Positions 33,934 through 45,100 of a stretch of DNA of 64,000 nt are shown here, piece by piece. Numbering within the stretch: the stretch's first letter is position 1; each line of letters begins with the position of its first letter. The stretch covers positions 62,001 to 126,000 of the forward strand of contig JAFKAC010000053.1 of assembly GCA_025766275.1 (NCBI GenBank), read 5' to 3'. The position numbers and the translations under genes were made by a program. The DNA is from Lactarius indigo. Taxonomy: Eukaryota > Basidiomycota > Agaricomycetes > Russulales > Russulaceae. Below the pieces are notes generated by a model that saw nothing but the letters and a program-made list of their open reading frames with translations, searched no databases and was not told the DNA's origin.

Positions 33934-36900
33934 TTACACCATTCCTAGATTAACAACCATTTTTTCAAAGGGTTCTCTGGGCAGTGACTTAGTAAGTCCA
34001 TCTGCAACCATTTCCCCTGTGGGTGTACGTATCAGGTGTATGACCTTGTTTTCTACGTATTCCCTGACTACATGGTGTTTGATCAGGATGTGTTTGGAAC
34101 GTCTCCCAGTGACAGGGTTGAGAGCTAAGTCCACAGCGCCCTTATTGTCACAGTGCAGAGGGATGGGGGAGGATACCTCATACCCCAGTTCTCCAAGGAA
34201 GGTGGCATACCACTGAGCCTGATTAGAGGCGTCTGAGAGGCTCATGTATTCTGCCTCAGTGGTTGACTGCGCAATTGTCTTTTGCTTTCTGGTACACCAA
34301 GAGATGGCTCCATTCGCAAGCAGGTAGACAAAACCTGAGGTGGAATGCTTTTCTTCCTGATCTCCCCAGGAAGCGTCGCAGTAGCCATGAAGGCCTTCAC
34401 CACCATTGCCATTCCCTCCAGCATAGCGTAATGAGTAGTCCTTGGTGCTATTAAGATAGGCTAGGACATACTTGGCTAGGCGTAAATGCTGAGGTGAGGG
34501 GTTGGAAGCAAATTGGCTAAGGCGCGCAACAGCGAAGGAAATATCAGGTCTGCTTCCAATCTGCGCATATAGCAGAGACCCGATTATCTGTTGATACTTC
34601 TTAATTTCAGAAGTAGAGGCCTGATCTGTGTACTTGATCAAGTGTGCCTCGGCGCCAGAGGGAAGAGGGGTATATACTGGATTGGAATCAGACATTCCAA
34701 AGCGTTCCACTACATCGCGGATGTAGTCTGACTGGTTGATTTCCATGGTGCGATTAGCACGGTCTCTTGTGATGTTAACACCAAGATAGGACTGGATCTC
34801 TCCCAGATCGGTCATCTCATATCGACTAGATAGAGAAGCCTTCAGATCTTTAATCTTTGATAAGGAACTTCCGAGTATAGTGATGTCATCTACATATAAG
34901 ATCACGAAAAGTGTATCACCCCCCTCTTGAAGATGATACACATATACTCCTGCATCAGAGTACGTCCGCATAAAGCCTAGGTCAACTAGGACCCCATGGA
35001 ACTGCACATTCCATGCGCGGGAAGCTTGTTTCAGGCCATAAAGGGCCTTCTGAAGCCGGCACACAAGGTGCTCGGAGCCAGCTGTGACGAAACCGACTGG
35101 TTGCTCCATATAAATTTCTTCCTCCAGTTCCCCATGAAGAAATGCCGATTTGACATCCATCTGGTGAATGTGCCAATCTTCAAGCGTAGCCAACGCAAGA
35201 AGGAGTCGCAGGGACTCAAAGCGGGCAACTGGGGAGAAGGTTTCGTCAAAGTCCACCCCCTCTAGTTGGGTGAACCCTTTTGCCACTAGCCTAGCACGAA
35301 AGCGTCCATCTGCTTTCTTTTTAAACACCCATTTACACTTAACCACCTTCCTTCCTTCAGGAAGGGGTTCAAGCCTCCAGACATCAAGCTTGTCAAGAGC
35401 ATCTAGTTCATACTGGCATGCTTCAAGCCAATCGGCAGCTTGATCAGACTCCATGGCTTGCTTGAAGGTCTGCGGGTCCTTGTAGCCAGGAACCTCAGCA
35501 GCGTTCAGCAAGTCCATCATTCCCAGTCTGCTACTCCCAGGCACAAATTCATCGTTCTCCTCTGTGTAGTAGCGAGGATTTGTGAATCGTACCCTTGTCC
35601 CACGCCTTGGGCGAGGGGGTGAAGTAACTAGCCCACTCCTTGGAGATCTAGGTGTTTCCCTAGGAGGAGAGATGTCCCTATTGAAGTTAGGGGCAGGGAT
35701 TGGGGCAGTTACTACAGGCGGTCTCCCTTGTGAACGAGTGCGGGGGCGCCTTGGAGTAGTGGGAGCAGGTGCTTGGGATGGAGGAGTGTGATATATTGTC
35801 TGGTCGGCGGGATTTGGAGAGGTGTTGGGGGGTGTGCTAGGCTGTTGTACTGGTACTGCAGGCACCTGAACAGGTGGTAGTACAAAGACTGGTGTCTGAG
35901 GTGCCGCAGGGGCAACAGCTGGCGTAGGCTGACTAGGCACTACAAAAAATATCTCACCAGCAACAGCAGCCCCTTTAGCAGGTTCGCCGGACATGGGAGG
36001 AGTAATAGGTGGTTTGGAGTGACTAGTCAGGTCACTCAGGGATGGGAAGGTAGCTTCGTCAAATGTAACATCTCGTGAAGAGACGAAGCACCGGCTATGT
36101 CTATCCCAGAGTTTATAACCCTTTGAATTGGGTTCATAGCCCACAAACACGGCTTCCTTTGATTTAGGATCTAGTTTGCGCCGGTTGTGTTCTGGTACAT
36201 GATAGTAGGCTTTGCAGCCAAATACTCTAAAGTAAGAGACATCTGGGACTGTACCATCCCAGAGCTCCAGCGGAGTTTTCCACTCATTAGAGCGGGTGGG
36301 AGTGCGATTATAGATGTGCACTGCAGTTTGAACTGCTTGTTCCCAAAAGCCGAGGCTAAGACCTGCATGATGAAGCATGCTGGTGCCTTTTTCCATGATG
36401 GTGCGGTTAAACCGCTCGGCTCTCCCGTTCTGTTGTGGAGAATAAGGCATCGTAAGCATATGCTCAATCCCTTCCTCCAGAAGAATGTCTTTTAGGACAT
36501 TGTTGACATACTCGCCACCACGATCCGAGTGCAGGGTTTTAATGGGCTTATTTTGTTGTTTTTCAGCCCATGCCTTGTAGTGTAGAAAGGCACCCGTGAA
36601 CTCGTCCTTAGACTTCATAGGGATGACAACTGCTGCTTTTGAGAAGTCATCTATGAAGGTGGCGAAGTATTTGTTGCCCTGGATAGAGTTACTCTGTAGT
36701 GGGCCAACAAGGTCACTGTGCACGAGTTCAAGGGATTCTTGTGCACGCTTCTGGGAGGGAGGAAAAGGTTTGCGGGTGGACTTGCCAAGTTCACACCCAT
36801 GACAGGGACCTTCTTCCTCAGGGGATTCGTCTATGTTAAGTCCTTTTACGGACTTCGGAGCATATCTTTGAAGCGCTTCTTTGGACATATGTCCCATGCG

Positions 36901-38337
36901 CTGATGCCAGACATCAAGGCTAGCAGATGCAGTTGCTTGGGCATTTACTTTATGGTGCCCATCAAGCCAATATAGGCCTGAAGCCTTGTGTCCTTCCGCA
37001 ATGGTTTTCCCATCATACCTTATAGCAAAGGTAGTGGCATCAAAACTTACTATGGCCCCCTTAGCTGTTAGGGCAGGGGTGGACAGTATACGCGAGTGCG
37101 TATTAGGTAGGTGCAGCACATTAGAGATTTTTAGGTCATACCCAAAGTTGGTATGGATTGTTACTGTTCCAGTACCAACACTCCTTAGCAAGGAGTTATC
37201 TCCTAGAAGTACTTCAACACCTTTATGAGGTGTGTAGGTGTCGTAGTCTTCTATGTGGGGTGTAAAGTGTGCTGACGCCCCGCTGTCCATCATCCATTTT
37301 GATGCAATCTGGGTACTATGTGTACCCATTGTGTAAAGGGAAACCTGAGGTACTTCATGTACCTCTTCTATTTTGCCAGAGCCATTGACTATAGTAAATA
37401 GTCGGCTCTTTGGTACAGGTATGCTATTTAACCTGTTTGCTGGAAGTGAGTCCGGCACCTCTACTGTGGTATTCTGGGCAGCCTTTGCCCGCTGTCCTGC
37501 CTTCCCCTTCTTCGCATTTTCCTGGTCCCGTTTAAGTTTGTAACATTCTGGCTTTTTATGGCCAGGTTTTTTGCAGTAGTGGCAGATTATGTCCGAAGAC
37601 ACAGAGCTGCCCGATGGCCGCGCCTCATGAGCGTGAGGGGCCGAAGATTTTTTGACGGGGGCGACCTTGTTGTAGGACGCCACGGGACCAGTGAGGCGGG
37701 ATTCCTCATTGATGAACCTGTTGATGAGGTCCTGAGGTTGGAGGTTAGAGGGGGGGCCAGAGGCCAGGATGGTGCCTGCTATGGTGCTGTATGATGGGGG
37801 GAGCGCGTCTAGAAGTATAAAAGACATTTGCATGTCTGAGACGGGCATTCCCTGCTCCACCAGGGTGTTCCTCAGGTCCAGCATTTTTTGGAGCTGAGGT
37901 AGGAAGGGGCTACCTTCCTGAAGCTTGGTATTTGCCAAGCCCACCCAAATATTAAAGGTGGCCATAGAGCCAACCTGACCATAGAGGTTCTCCAACTCCA
38001 CGAACTTGTCATGGACAGTTGGGAAGATGTGGGAGGAGTGAATACCAGATAGGACCTCCGTTGTCACAGATAAAAATAAGAGGCCAGTGATGACCTCCTC
38101 TTGTTTTGCCCAGAGGGCAAGGATGGCGAGTCCCTCATCTGTAGGGCCAGTGGGCCCCACAGCACCTGCTGCGAGAGGGGGATGTTGGGGCACTGAAGCA
38201 GGAGCACCGTGTGTAAGGTGCCTGCTGCACCCATTCATCAGCATGAGGGAGGTAAAGGTGGCAGACCAAGTCTGCCAGTTGGTGCCATCCAACTTGGCGA
38301 GGGTGACGGACGGAGGGAAGACAAGGTGGAAAGACAT
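33934..38337 (-). CDS. Copia-1 Gag-Pol polyprotein
   Basis: A single 1467-aa frame without stops, in copia order. Gag (about 1-230) opens LAKLDGTNWQTWSATF. A CCHC knuckle CHYCKKPGHKKPEC follows, then protease with WMMDSGASAHF, the GAG-pre-integrase block (WHQRMGHMSKEAL, CHGCELGKS), an integrase DDE core (HSDLVGPL, HSDRGGEY, FNRTIMEKG), a Pro-rich linker, reverse transcriptase (KCKWVFKKKADG, FDETFSPVARFESLR, LYVDDITILG) and RNase H (YCDASWGD, TTEAEYM, HCDNKGAVDL). The placement of integrase before RT defines Ty1/copia. All catalytic motifs I looked for are present, so the polyprotein could be functional. Gag and Pol share one frame, so no frameshift or readthrough is needed. Confidence 0.95.
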   Translation of the reverse strand: MSFHLVFPPSVTLAKLDGTNWQTWSATFTSLMLMNGCSRHLTHGAPASVPQHPPLAAGAVGPTGPTDEGLAILALWAKQEEVITGLLFLSVTTEVLSGIHSSHIFPTVHDKFVELENLYGQVGSMATFNIWVGLANTKLQEGSPFLPQLQKMLDLRNTLVEQGMPVSDMQMSFILLDALPPSYSTIAGTILASGPPSNLQPQDLINRFINEESRLTGPVASYNKVAPVKKSSAPHAHEARPSGSSVSSDIICHYCKKPGHKKPECYKLKRDQENAKKGKAGQRAKAAQNTTVEVPDSLPANRLNSIPVPKSRLFTIVNGSGKIEEVHEVPQVSLYTMGTHSTQIASKWMMDSGASAHFTPHIEDYDTYTPHKGVEVLLGDNSLLRSVGTGTVTIHTNFGYDLKISNVLHLPNTHSRILSTPALTAKGAIVSFDATTFAIRYDGKTIAEGHKASGLYWLDGHHKVNAQATASASLDVWHQRMGHMSKEALQRYAPKSVKGLNIDESPEEEGPCHGCELGKSTRKPFPPSQKRAQESLELVHSDLVGPLQSNSIQGNKYFATFIDDFSKAAVVIPMKSKDEFTGAFLHYKAWAEKQQNKPIKTLHSDRGGEYVNNVLKDILLEEGIEHMLTMPYSPQQNGRAERFNRTIMEKGTSMLHHAGLSLGFWEQAVQTAVHIYNRTPTRSNEWKTPLELWDGTVPDVSYFRVFGCKAYYHVPEHNRRKLDPKSKEAVFVGYEPNSKGYKLWDRHSRCFVSSRDVTFDEATFPSLSDLTSHSKPPITPPMSGEPAKGAAVAGEIFFVVPSQPTPAVAPAAPQTPVFVLPPVQVPAVPVQQPSTPPNTSPNPADQTIYHTPPSQAPAPTTPRRPRTRSQGRPPVVTAPIPAPNFNRDISPPRETPRSPRSGLVTSPPRPRRGTRVRFTNPRYYTEENDEFVPGSSRLGMMDLLNAAEVPGYKDPQTFKQAMESDQAADWLEACQYELDALDKLDVWRLEPLPEGRKVVKCKWVFKKKADGRFRARLVAKGFTQLEGVDFDETFSPVARFESLRLLLALATLEDWHIHQMDVKSAFLHGELEEEIYMEQPVGFVTAGSEHLVCRLQKALYGLKQASRAWNVQFHGVLVDLGFMRTYSDAGVYVYHLQEGGDTLFVILYVDDITILGSSLSKIKDLKASLSSRYEMTDLGEIQSYLGVNITRDRANRTMEINQSDYIRDVVERFGMSDSNPVYTPLPSGAEAHLIKYTDQASTSEIKKYQQIIGSLLYAQIGSRPDISFAVARLSQFASNPSPQHLRLAKYVLAYLNSTKDYSLRYAGGNGNGGEGLHGYCDASWGDQEEKHSTSGFVYLLANGAISWCTRKQKTIAQSTTEAEYMSLSDASNQAQWYATFLGELGYEVSSPIPLHCDNKGAVDLALNPVTGRRSKHILIKHHVVREYVENKVIHLIRTPTGEMVADGLTKSLPREPFEKMVVNLGMV

Positions 38338-39330
38338 TTGAGATGTTTGTGTGTCTGGTTCTGAGGAGCAGTCAGAACCAGCTCAGATCTTGGTAGAGAA
38401 GATAAATGTCCAGCCATAGGAGCGCTATACTCCATAACACATATGGTGTCATGCCTCAAGTGTGTGCGACTTGGATATATTTAAATAGTGGAATCATTGT
38501 ACTGATGGCTGCCTTATACTAAGATCCACAAAGCCCAAATGTTACTATGGGTAATAGTCATGCAACAGCTTTGTTGGCTTCGACGGAATAGGAGCTTTTG
38601 GTCCGGCGAAGGACTACTCAGTCTCTGTATCCCTCAGCCTTACAGCCTTGATGCTGGGGCTACTAAGGATCTATAGTAAAGGGTAGTACCCTAGAGAGGA
38701 GCCAACAGCGAGTTCAAGAGACAGTGATAGGGATCAACTCCCATAACAACTGAATCTTCCGTCTGTGGAGTCTCTAGAACAGACCATTAAGGGTCTTGGT
38801 ACTAAGTAACTAGACTAGTGATACATGCTATGCAGCGAATCCTGCACAAGGGGAGCGAATACTTCTCCTAGCAGAGGTCTAGTCATAGCTACTATGTATA
38901 GTACTAAGTAGCGTCTCCTAGTTGTATCAGAGGGAAGGACTTCTGGGTTTGACTATTAACCAGGCCTTCACACCCCTTAAAGTGACCCAGGTATTAACCG
39001 AGTATCACCCAACCATTAGAGAGGCCTATAGCCGCAAGGGTCTTCCCCTATTGGCCTATGAAAGCACTTCCGGACGAAAACCGGGTATAGAAGATATAGT
39101 AGTGCGCACAGAGGAATTTGAGGTTATATAAAACCTCTCATGAGAACCTCCTTAGGAGGCTAGCCAAAATGGCACATGACCAAGGTCATGGTGGACGAGA
39201 AAGAAGGGTGTGTCGAAAGAGGATAGAGGATGCTCACTGAAAGTGTGGGTGACGACAAAAAAATGTGTGGTCGGCTGAGAGAGCAAGATGACACAAGTAG
39301 ATCTGATAAAGCAAGTTAGTTATTAGGCGT
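38338..39330 (-). other. Copia-1 untranslated leader
   Basis: About 1 kb between the primer-binding site and the gag-pol start. Frames are short and unlike any family. Probably a long leader with packaging or translation signals. Confidence 0.55.
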
Positions 39331-39344
39331 CAGGGCCCATAACC
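39331..39344 (-). promoter_or_regulatory. Copia-1 primer-binding site matching initiator tRNA-Met anticodon arm
   Basis: On the minus strand the LTR is followed directly by GGTTATGGGCCCTG. The plus strand here therefore reads like the eukaryotic initiator tRNA-Met anticodon arm (GGGCCCATAACC), the half-tRNA primer used by copia of Drosophila. Copia-2 and Copia-3 have the same 14 bases at the same place. Confidence 0.8.
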
Positions 39345-39858
39345 TGTTGAAGCGCAGAACTAGTAGGACAAGTTAACTTCAGAGGTGAAGGGAACTCTAT
39401 TACAACTGCATACCTAGTAGGACAAGTTACTATAGAGGAGCAACGCCTATGAGTAAAGGTAATAAGAGAGGTAAAGAGAAAGGAACTTACACTTCAGAGG
39501 TGAAGGGAACTCTGAAGTGTAGAGGCGAAAATAGCAGTCCTTATATACAGGACGCTTAGCTAATAATGGTCTGTGCGCACTGGTGACCCAAACACAATAC
39601 AGGTGGTCTGTGCGCCAGAGGGAGAAATGCCATTGGATGGCAGAGAACAATAGCTGCCTAAAGCAGACAATACCGGTATCTTAACAATAGAAAGAACAAT
39701 AAGAACCATATATGGATCTAACAATAAAGATAAACAAAAGCGGTCCGTATGAGTCCGGAGTGTCCATAAGTCCATAAGGGACAGATACCGTATTTAGTAT
39801 GTGGGCTGACTCAATCAGATCCCACGAGACATGTGACTTTAACAGTCGCGTCTCAACA
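39345..39858 (-). repeat. Copia-1 5' LTR
   Basis: 514 bp, matching the left copy. Carries the promoter for the minus-strand element. Followed by the target duplication CTGGT at 39859-39863. Confidence 0.92.
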
Positions 39859-40690
39859 CTGGTCGCGTTGCTTGGCTATGGCGGCGTTAAAGGAGGGGGA
39901 TACCTTTCGGTCAGTCAAAAAGACGCAGACCCATCGTGTGATCGACTCGGGGAAGCCGAGGTTCTGCAGGGTGTGTACCAGGCGCTCTCTATGGACATGA
40001 TCGAAGAAGCCCTTGATGTCGAAAAGGAGGGCGGCGCATTTCCATTTGAGTCAGAAGGCGCATTGGACGTCGTGGGTGAGGGCCAGGCCAGCATCGAGCG
40101 TGGACGAGAAGGCGCGGGTGCCGAACTGTGTTGTGGGGAGTATGTTAAACTTATCCGCGTCAAAGAGGAGGCGCTTGGCGACTATCTTCTCGAGTAGTTT
40201 ACTAAGGCACTCGATCAAAGAAATGGGACGGTAAGCTTTGGGAGCCAGATAGTCGTCTTTGCCTGGTTTGGGGATGACGACGACGATTGCTTTGCGCCAG
40301 ATTGCGGGGTGATGGCCAAGGCGGAGGCATGCGTCGAAAATGGCCACGGCATGGTCCGCAATACTGTCCCAGCACAGTTTGAGGATGGTCCAGGAAATAC
40401 CCGATTCTCCTGGGGCCGACTTGTTAGAGCCCGTGGTGAGGAGGGGGTCAACCTCCTTCAGCACGACCGGGGCGAGGGGGCGGGTGGGAAGGGGGGGGGG
40501 GGTCGTCCGGCTGTGACGTGGTGATGTCACCGAGAGCACCTTCTTCTACAAAGAATTTCTGGGCTAGCACCTTCGATATGTCGACTTGTTCGGTAAGGAC
40601 GGTGCCATCGGGCCGACGGAGGGCGGGGATGCCGGACAAGCGACGTCCGTGTCTCCATGTGGCAAGGTCCCATATGTGGCCATCGCTGAT
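39859..40690 (-). mobile_element. Tad-like LINE, segment 2 (N-terminal half of reverse transcriptase, decayed)
   Basis: The minus-strand frame continues segment 3 exactly across Gypsy-1 (KQ then ISDGHIWDLATW) and leads into segment 1 across Copia-1 (RDQPIS). RT blocks are visible: GESGISWTILKLCWDS, VVVIPKPGKDDY, KAYRPISLIECLSKLLEKIV, TQFGTRAFSST and the catalytic FDIKGFFDHV. A 12-G run at 40491-40502 coincides with a frame change, and an in-frame TGA near 40051 lies where an Arg codon CGA is expected. The first five bases (39859-39863) are the Copia-1 target duplication. Confidence 0.82.
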
Positions 40691-41444
40691 TGTCACGGAC
40701 GCTCTATTTTTGCCTTATTTTTCCATATTTTTATGGATTTATCTGGTAAAGATACGAGCCTCCAACGTTGAGTCAAATATCCAAGTCCTTATCATTAGAT
40801 ATGATAAGATGGTTAGTCACGTGATGCCAACATGTGCACCCACAAGCACGTGACCCTGGGATAGTAACTCCCTTGTTAGGAGTTACCTTTCTAGGTCACT
40901 TTCCTCATTAGTATAGTAGTTTCTCATTGGACGATAAGCAGGGAAGATTCTAGATAGTTCTAGACTACGTTGTCATAGGGTTGTGACTCATAGATAAGGA
41001 CGTGTCACTGTTCTGTCAGCGTTAATGACTGTGCATCAGTCAGCACAATAGATAACGCTATTATTAGATACGACGCGTCAGCGCCTGACTCATTACTATA
41101 AGGTTTAGTAGTAATTCGGACTCAGCCGCAGCATAGTATATAAACCCTCATGTAGCATCCTGAGTGGAACCAACTTGTCCTCTTGGTTCTCCACTCAGGT
41201 GCGTATTTCCCTTGTACTTCCCTTACCTCTCCAATGTTAACTTGTCCTCTTGGTTCTCCACTCAGCGTGCCACAGTGTGATCACCTGACATAGCACCTTG
41301 TATAAAGGTGTCAAGCGTGTCTACTCTCCACTGTGACTGTACGTTCGGCGCGTGACTTGTCTCCGCGCTAGGCTTGAGTGTGCACTAGTTCAGTTCACTT
41401 ACTCTCTGCTTGGTCTAGTTGTCGCGATAAGTCATACCGCTACA
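40691..41444 (+). repeat. Gypsy-1 5' LTR
   Basis: 754 bp. TATATAAA at 41137-41144. Two copies of a 27-bp direct repeat beginning AACTTGTCCTCTTGG at 41172 and 41239. The first copy falls 28-35 bases after the TATA box, where transcription should begin. Confidence 0.92.
41137..41144 (+). promoter_or_regulatory. TATA box of Gypsy-1 5' LTR
   Basis: TATATAAA, placed 28 bases before AACTTGTCCT, the sequence complementary to the primer-binding site. Confidence 0.7.
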
Positions 41445-41446
41445 TT

Positions 41447-41456
41447 AGGACAAGTT
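41447..41456 (+). promoter_or_regulatory. Gypsy-1 self-priming primer-binding site
   Basis: After the LTR and a TT spacer comes AGGACAAGTT, the exact complement of AACTTGTCCT at the predicted RNA 5' end (41172-41181). This is the layout of Tf1 of fission yeast, where the RNA 5' end folds back to prime reverse transcription instead of a tRNA. Confidence 0.72.
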
Positions 41457-41540
41457 CTTCCTTCACACGCCCCTTCTATCTTACCGGCGTTTTCCTTTTT
41501 ACCCTTCTAGGTGGTTGACGACCACGAGTCCCTTGTGTCA

Positions 41541-42154
41541 TGATGAATAGCACACAGAAGTAGCATACTCACAGTGGACTAAGAGGACTGTGGTGAGATA
41601 AGCTGGGTGGCTGGAAAGCAGCAACAGGGATCTAGCAGAGTGAAGTAAGAGTGTCTGGCACACAGCAGTGAGAGAACTGATAATAGTATTACAGAGGGGA
41701 AGACATACCTGGCACACAGCAGTGAGAGAACTGATGTGGACCAGGGCGTACAAGCAGTCTACTTATACTGTATAGAGGCGTGACACTAGTACAAGGGAAG
41801 TAACTACTGGTCACAGAATACAAGGAGCGCATTGTTCTACAACAGGACAAAGGAGTGTGCATATGTGGAACAAGGTGCATAGAACAAGAAGGGTCCAGAC
41901 TAGGATGATATCATAATGACATCACAATAAAGATATATCTAAAGGAAGAACAAAGACGTAGTACAATGACAAGTCCAGAGGAGTCCACATGATGTCATAG
42001 TACATGATGTCATGAGTGACGCAATGATAAGTAATAGATTGTACAGATCAAAACAGTATCTAATCTACAGGTCCTATATATCTAATCTAGAGCAGTCCAT
42101 GCTGCAAGTCCGGTCCGTACGAGCCGCTAAGTGCGCAAGGGTCACTTATCAACA
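41541..42154 (-). repeat. Copia-2 3' LTR
   Basis: 614 bp. Preceded on the minus strand by the purine tract ACGGGGAGA (42155-42163). Confidence 0.92.
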
Positions 42155-42173
42155 TCTCCCCGTGATCTACAAT

Positions 42174-45100
42174 CTAAGTACACACAAGTCCCATGTCATC
42201 GTTATGCTTCTGTAGCAGGACACGCGGTAATGACTTTGTAAAGCCGTCCGCAACCATATCCACAGTAGGAGTTCTAATGAGGGTGATGGTCCCCTTTTCG
42301 ATGTACTCCCTAATGACATGATGCCGTATGGCAATGTGCTTAGACCGTCTCCCAGTGACAGGGTTCAAGGCCAAGTCAATGGCACCCTTATTGTCACCAT
42401 GAAGTGGGATGGGGTCGTCGACCTCGTACCCGAGTTCCGTGAGGAAGCTCTGATACCACGCAGCCTGGTTAGCCGCGTCGGTCATGGCCATGTATTCCGC
42501 TTCCGTTGTGTTTTGGGCAACAGTCTTTTGCTTGCGCGAAGACCAGCTTATTGCACCGTTAGCTAGTAGGAACACATAACCAGAGGTGGAGTGGCGGTCA
42601 TCAGTCTGATCAGCCAGACTGGAATCAGTGTAGCCGTGAAGGCCATCTCCATTGGCGCCATCATAGACAATACGCATGTCTATAGTTCCCACTAGGTAGG
42701 ATAGGACATACTGCGCAAGTCGCAGATGTTGTGGTGAAGGATTCGCTGCATACTGCGCCAAACGTGACACAGCGAAAGAGATATCTGGCCTAGTGCCGAT
42801 CTGCACATAAAGCAGACTCCCAATTAAGGACTGGTAGTGGGAAATATCTGAGGCAGTTGCCTGCGACGTATATTTAACCAAGTGCTCGTCAGCACCAGCG
42901 GGCAAGGGTGTGTTGTGTGGTGTGGCGTCGGACATGCCAAAGCGTTCAAGGACATCCTTGATATAGCCAGACTGATCTATTTCGATGCGTCTGAGGGAGC
43001 GGTCACGCACAATGCGCATCCCAAGATAAGACTCTATCTCCCCGAGATCTGTCATCTCATAGCGTTCAGACAAGTCCGACTTCAAACGCTTGATTCCACT
43101 CAGTGAGGGACCCAGTATAGTGATGTCGTCAACGTAGACAATAACGAAGAGTGGATCATACCCCTCCCGTTGAGGCATCACATATATGCCAGCATCAGCA
43201 AACGTCCGCTTAAAGCCGAGTGCAGTGAGCACTCCATGGAATTGCAAGTTCCATGCACGGGAGGCTTGTTTGAGACCATAGATCGCCTTAACCAGGCGAC
43301 ACACCTTCGTCTCAGAGCCAGTGACAGTGAAACCTTGTGGCTGCTCCATGTATATCTCCTCGTCAAGCACGCCATTGAGAAAAGCAGACTTGACATCCAT
43401 CTGATGGATGTGCCAGTCCTCCAGCGCGGCCAACGCCAGAAGTAAACGTAGCGACTCAAATCGTGCGACGGGAGAGAAGGTTTCATCAAAATCTATGCCA
43501 GGGATCTGCGTGAATCCCTTAGCCACCAAGCGAGCTCTGTAGCGGCCATCCGCCTTGAGCTTAAAGACCCATTTGGATTTTACTGCCTTACGATTAGGCG
43601 GGAGATCCACTAACTCCCAAGTCCCATTCTTAGCTAGGGCGTCCATTTCATACTGACACGCCTTAGTCCACTCATCTGCAGCTGCAGACCGCATGGCCTC
43701 TGCATAAGTTGCAGGGTCTCGGCCAATAAAAGCAGCAGCCAGTAGTTCCGCATACCCCAGACGCCTGCCGCGCCATGCCGCATTGTCCGCATTGAAGTAA
43801 CGCGGATTAGGGACAGGGGCACGAGCACTGCGCCTTGGTGCATTGTCCATCTCGCGCAACAGCTGACTACGCTGTGCACGATCCTCAAATCCCCCAGGCA
43901 TTTCTGGTGAGGGAGGAGGGACATGGCGCATAATGCGCGTTGCACTAGGACGCGGCGGGGGAGAAGTGGGAGTGGCTTGCTCACGCTTTGGTGTGGTGGG
44001 CGGAGCCGGCAGAGCAGGTGGTGGAGTGGTGGGGCGTTGTTGGACTTGTGGGGAGTCTAGGAGCTTTTCAACATCCTCCTCCTCACTACTACTGGAGTGT
44101 GTAGGGGAGGGGGCTCGCATTGGTGGTAACGCCGGCGGGTGAGGCACGGCAGTCACTGTTGTGCTAGGCACGACTGGTGGTGAAGGTGTGGGGTGTGTCT
44201 CAACACCCTGGAGGGACGGGAAGCTACTCTCGTCGAATGTCACATCCCTGGACACTCGGACGGAGCGGGTTGAGCGGTCCCAGAGCTTATAGCCCTTAGA
44301 TTCGGGCTCAAACCCAATAAGCGTGACCTCAATGGCCTTCGCATCCAATTTGCGACGCTTATCAGCGGGTACGTGCATGTACCCCTTGCATCCGAAGACG
44401 CGAAGATGTGAGACATCGGGCACTTTGCCAGAGTGCCAGAGCTCATAGGGAGTGCGCCACTTAAGCCCACGGACTGGAGAGCGGTTATAGATGTGTACAG
44501 CTGCGCACACTGCATGCTCCCAGAAGCCTTTAGACATGCCAGCTGTGTGAAGCATGGACATTGCCTTATCCATAATGGTGCGGTTAAACCGCTCGGCTTT
44601 TCCGTTGGACTGTGGTGAACCCGGCATCGTGAGGTGATGCTCTATCCCTTTCTGCTTAAGAATGTCCTGCGTGACACTCGACATGTACTCGCCACCGCGG
44701 TCAGAGTGCAGAGCGCGCAATTTATGGCCAGATTGGGTTTCACCCCAGGCCAAATACATCTGCAGCGACTTGGCAAACTGATCCTTCGACTTAAGGAAGT
44801 GGACCACAGTGAACTTAGTGTGGTCGTCTATGAAGGTGGCTGTGTACGTCGAACCTTGCAGGGACTGAGTCTGCATAGGACCGGCGAGGTCACTGTGCAC
44901 AATCTCAAATTGGCGAGTTGTCCTTTTGTTGGAGGACGCAGAAAAGGGTTGGCGAGTGGACTTGCCCATCTCGCACCCACGGCAGACTGTGTGGGCCGTG
45001 GTAGAGCTATCTATGTCCATGCCAGTAGTGGCAGAGGGACCATGCGCCTTCAGTGCCGCAGGGGAGATGTGTCCCATGCGTTGATGCCAGATATCAAGTG

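Larger units (their letters stand above)
33071..39858 (-). mobile_element. Copia-1: complete Ty1/copia LTR retrotransposon
   Basis: Two 514-bp LTRs (33071-33584 and 39345-39858) begin TGTTGA and end TCAACA and looked identical where I compared them. The 5-bp duplication CTGGT lies at 33066-33070 and 39859-39863. Between them is one uninterrupted gag-pol frame on the minus strand. The leader between the right LTR and the start codon (38338-39330) is about 1 kb and holds no gene. A purine tract precedes the left LTR (33585-33595 on the minus strand). Identical LTRs and an open frame suggest recent insertion and possibly activity. It sits inside the LINE RT domain. Confidence 0.93.

Noticed and set aside
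39447..39775. Small ORFs in the Copia-1 LTR, repeated at 33173-33501
   Set aside because: They exist only because the two LTRs are identical and have no protein-like features.
43933..44142. Plus-strand frames within Copia-2
   Set aside because: Antisense shadows of the Pro-rich linker in Pol.
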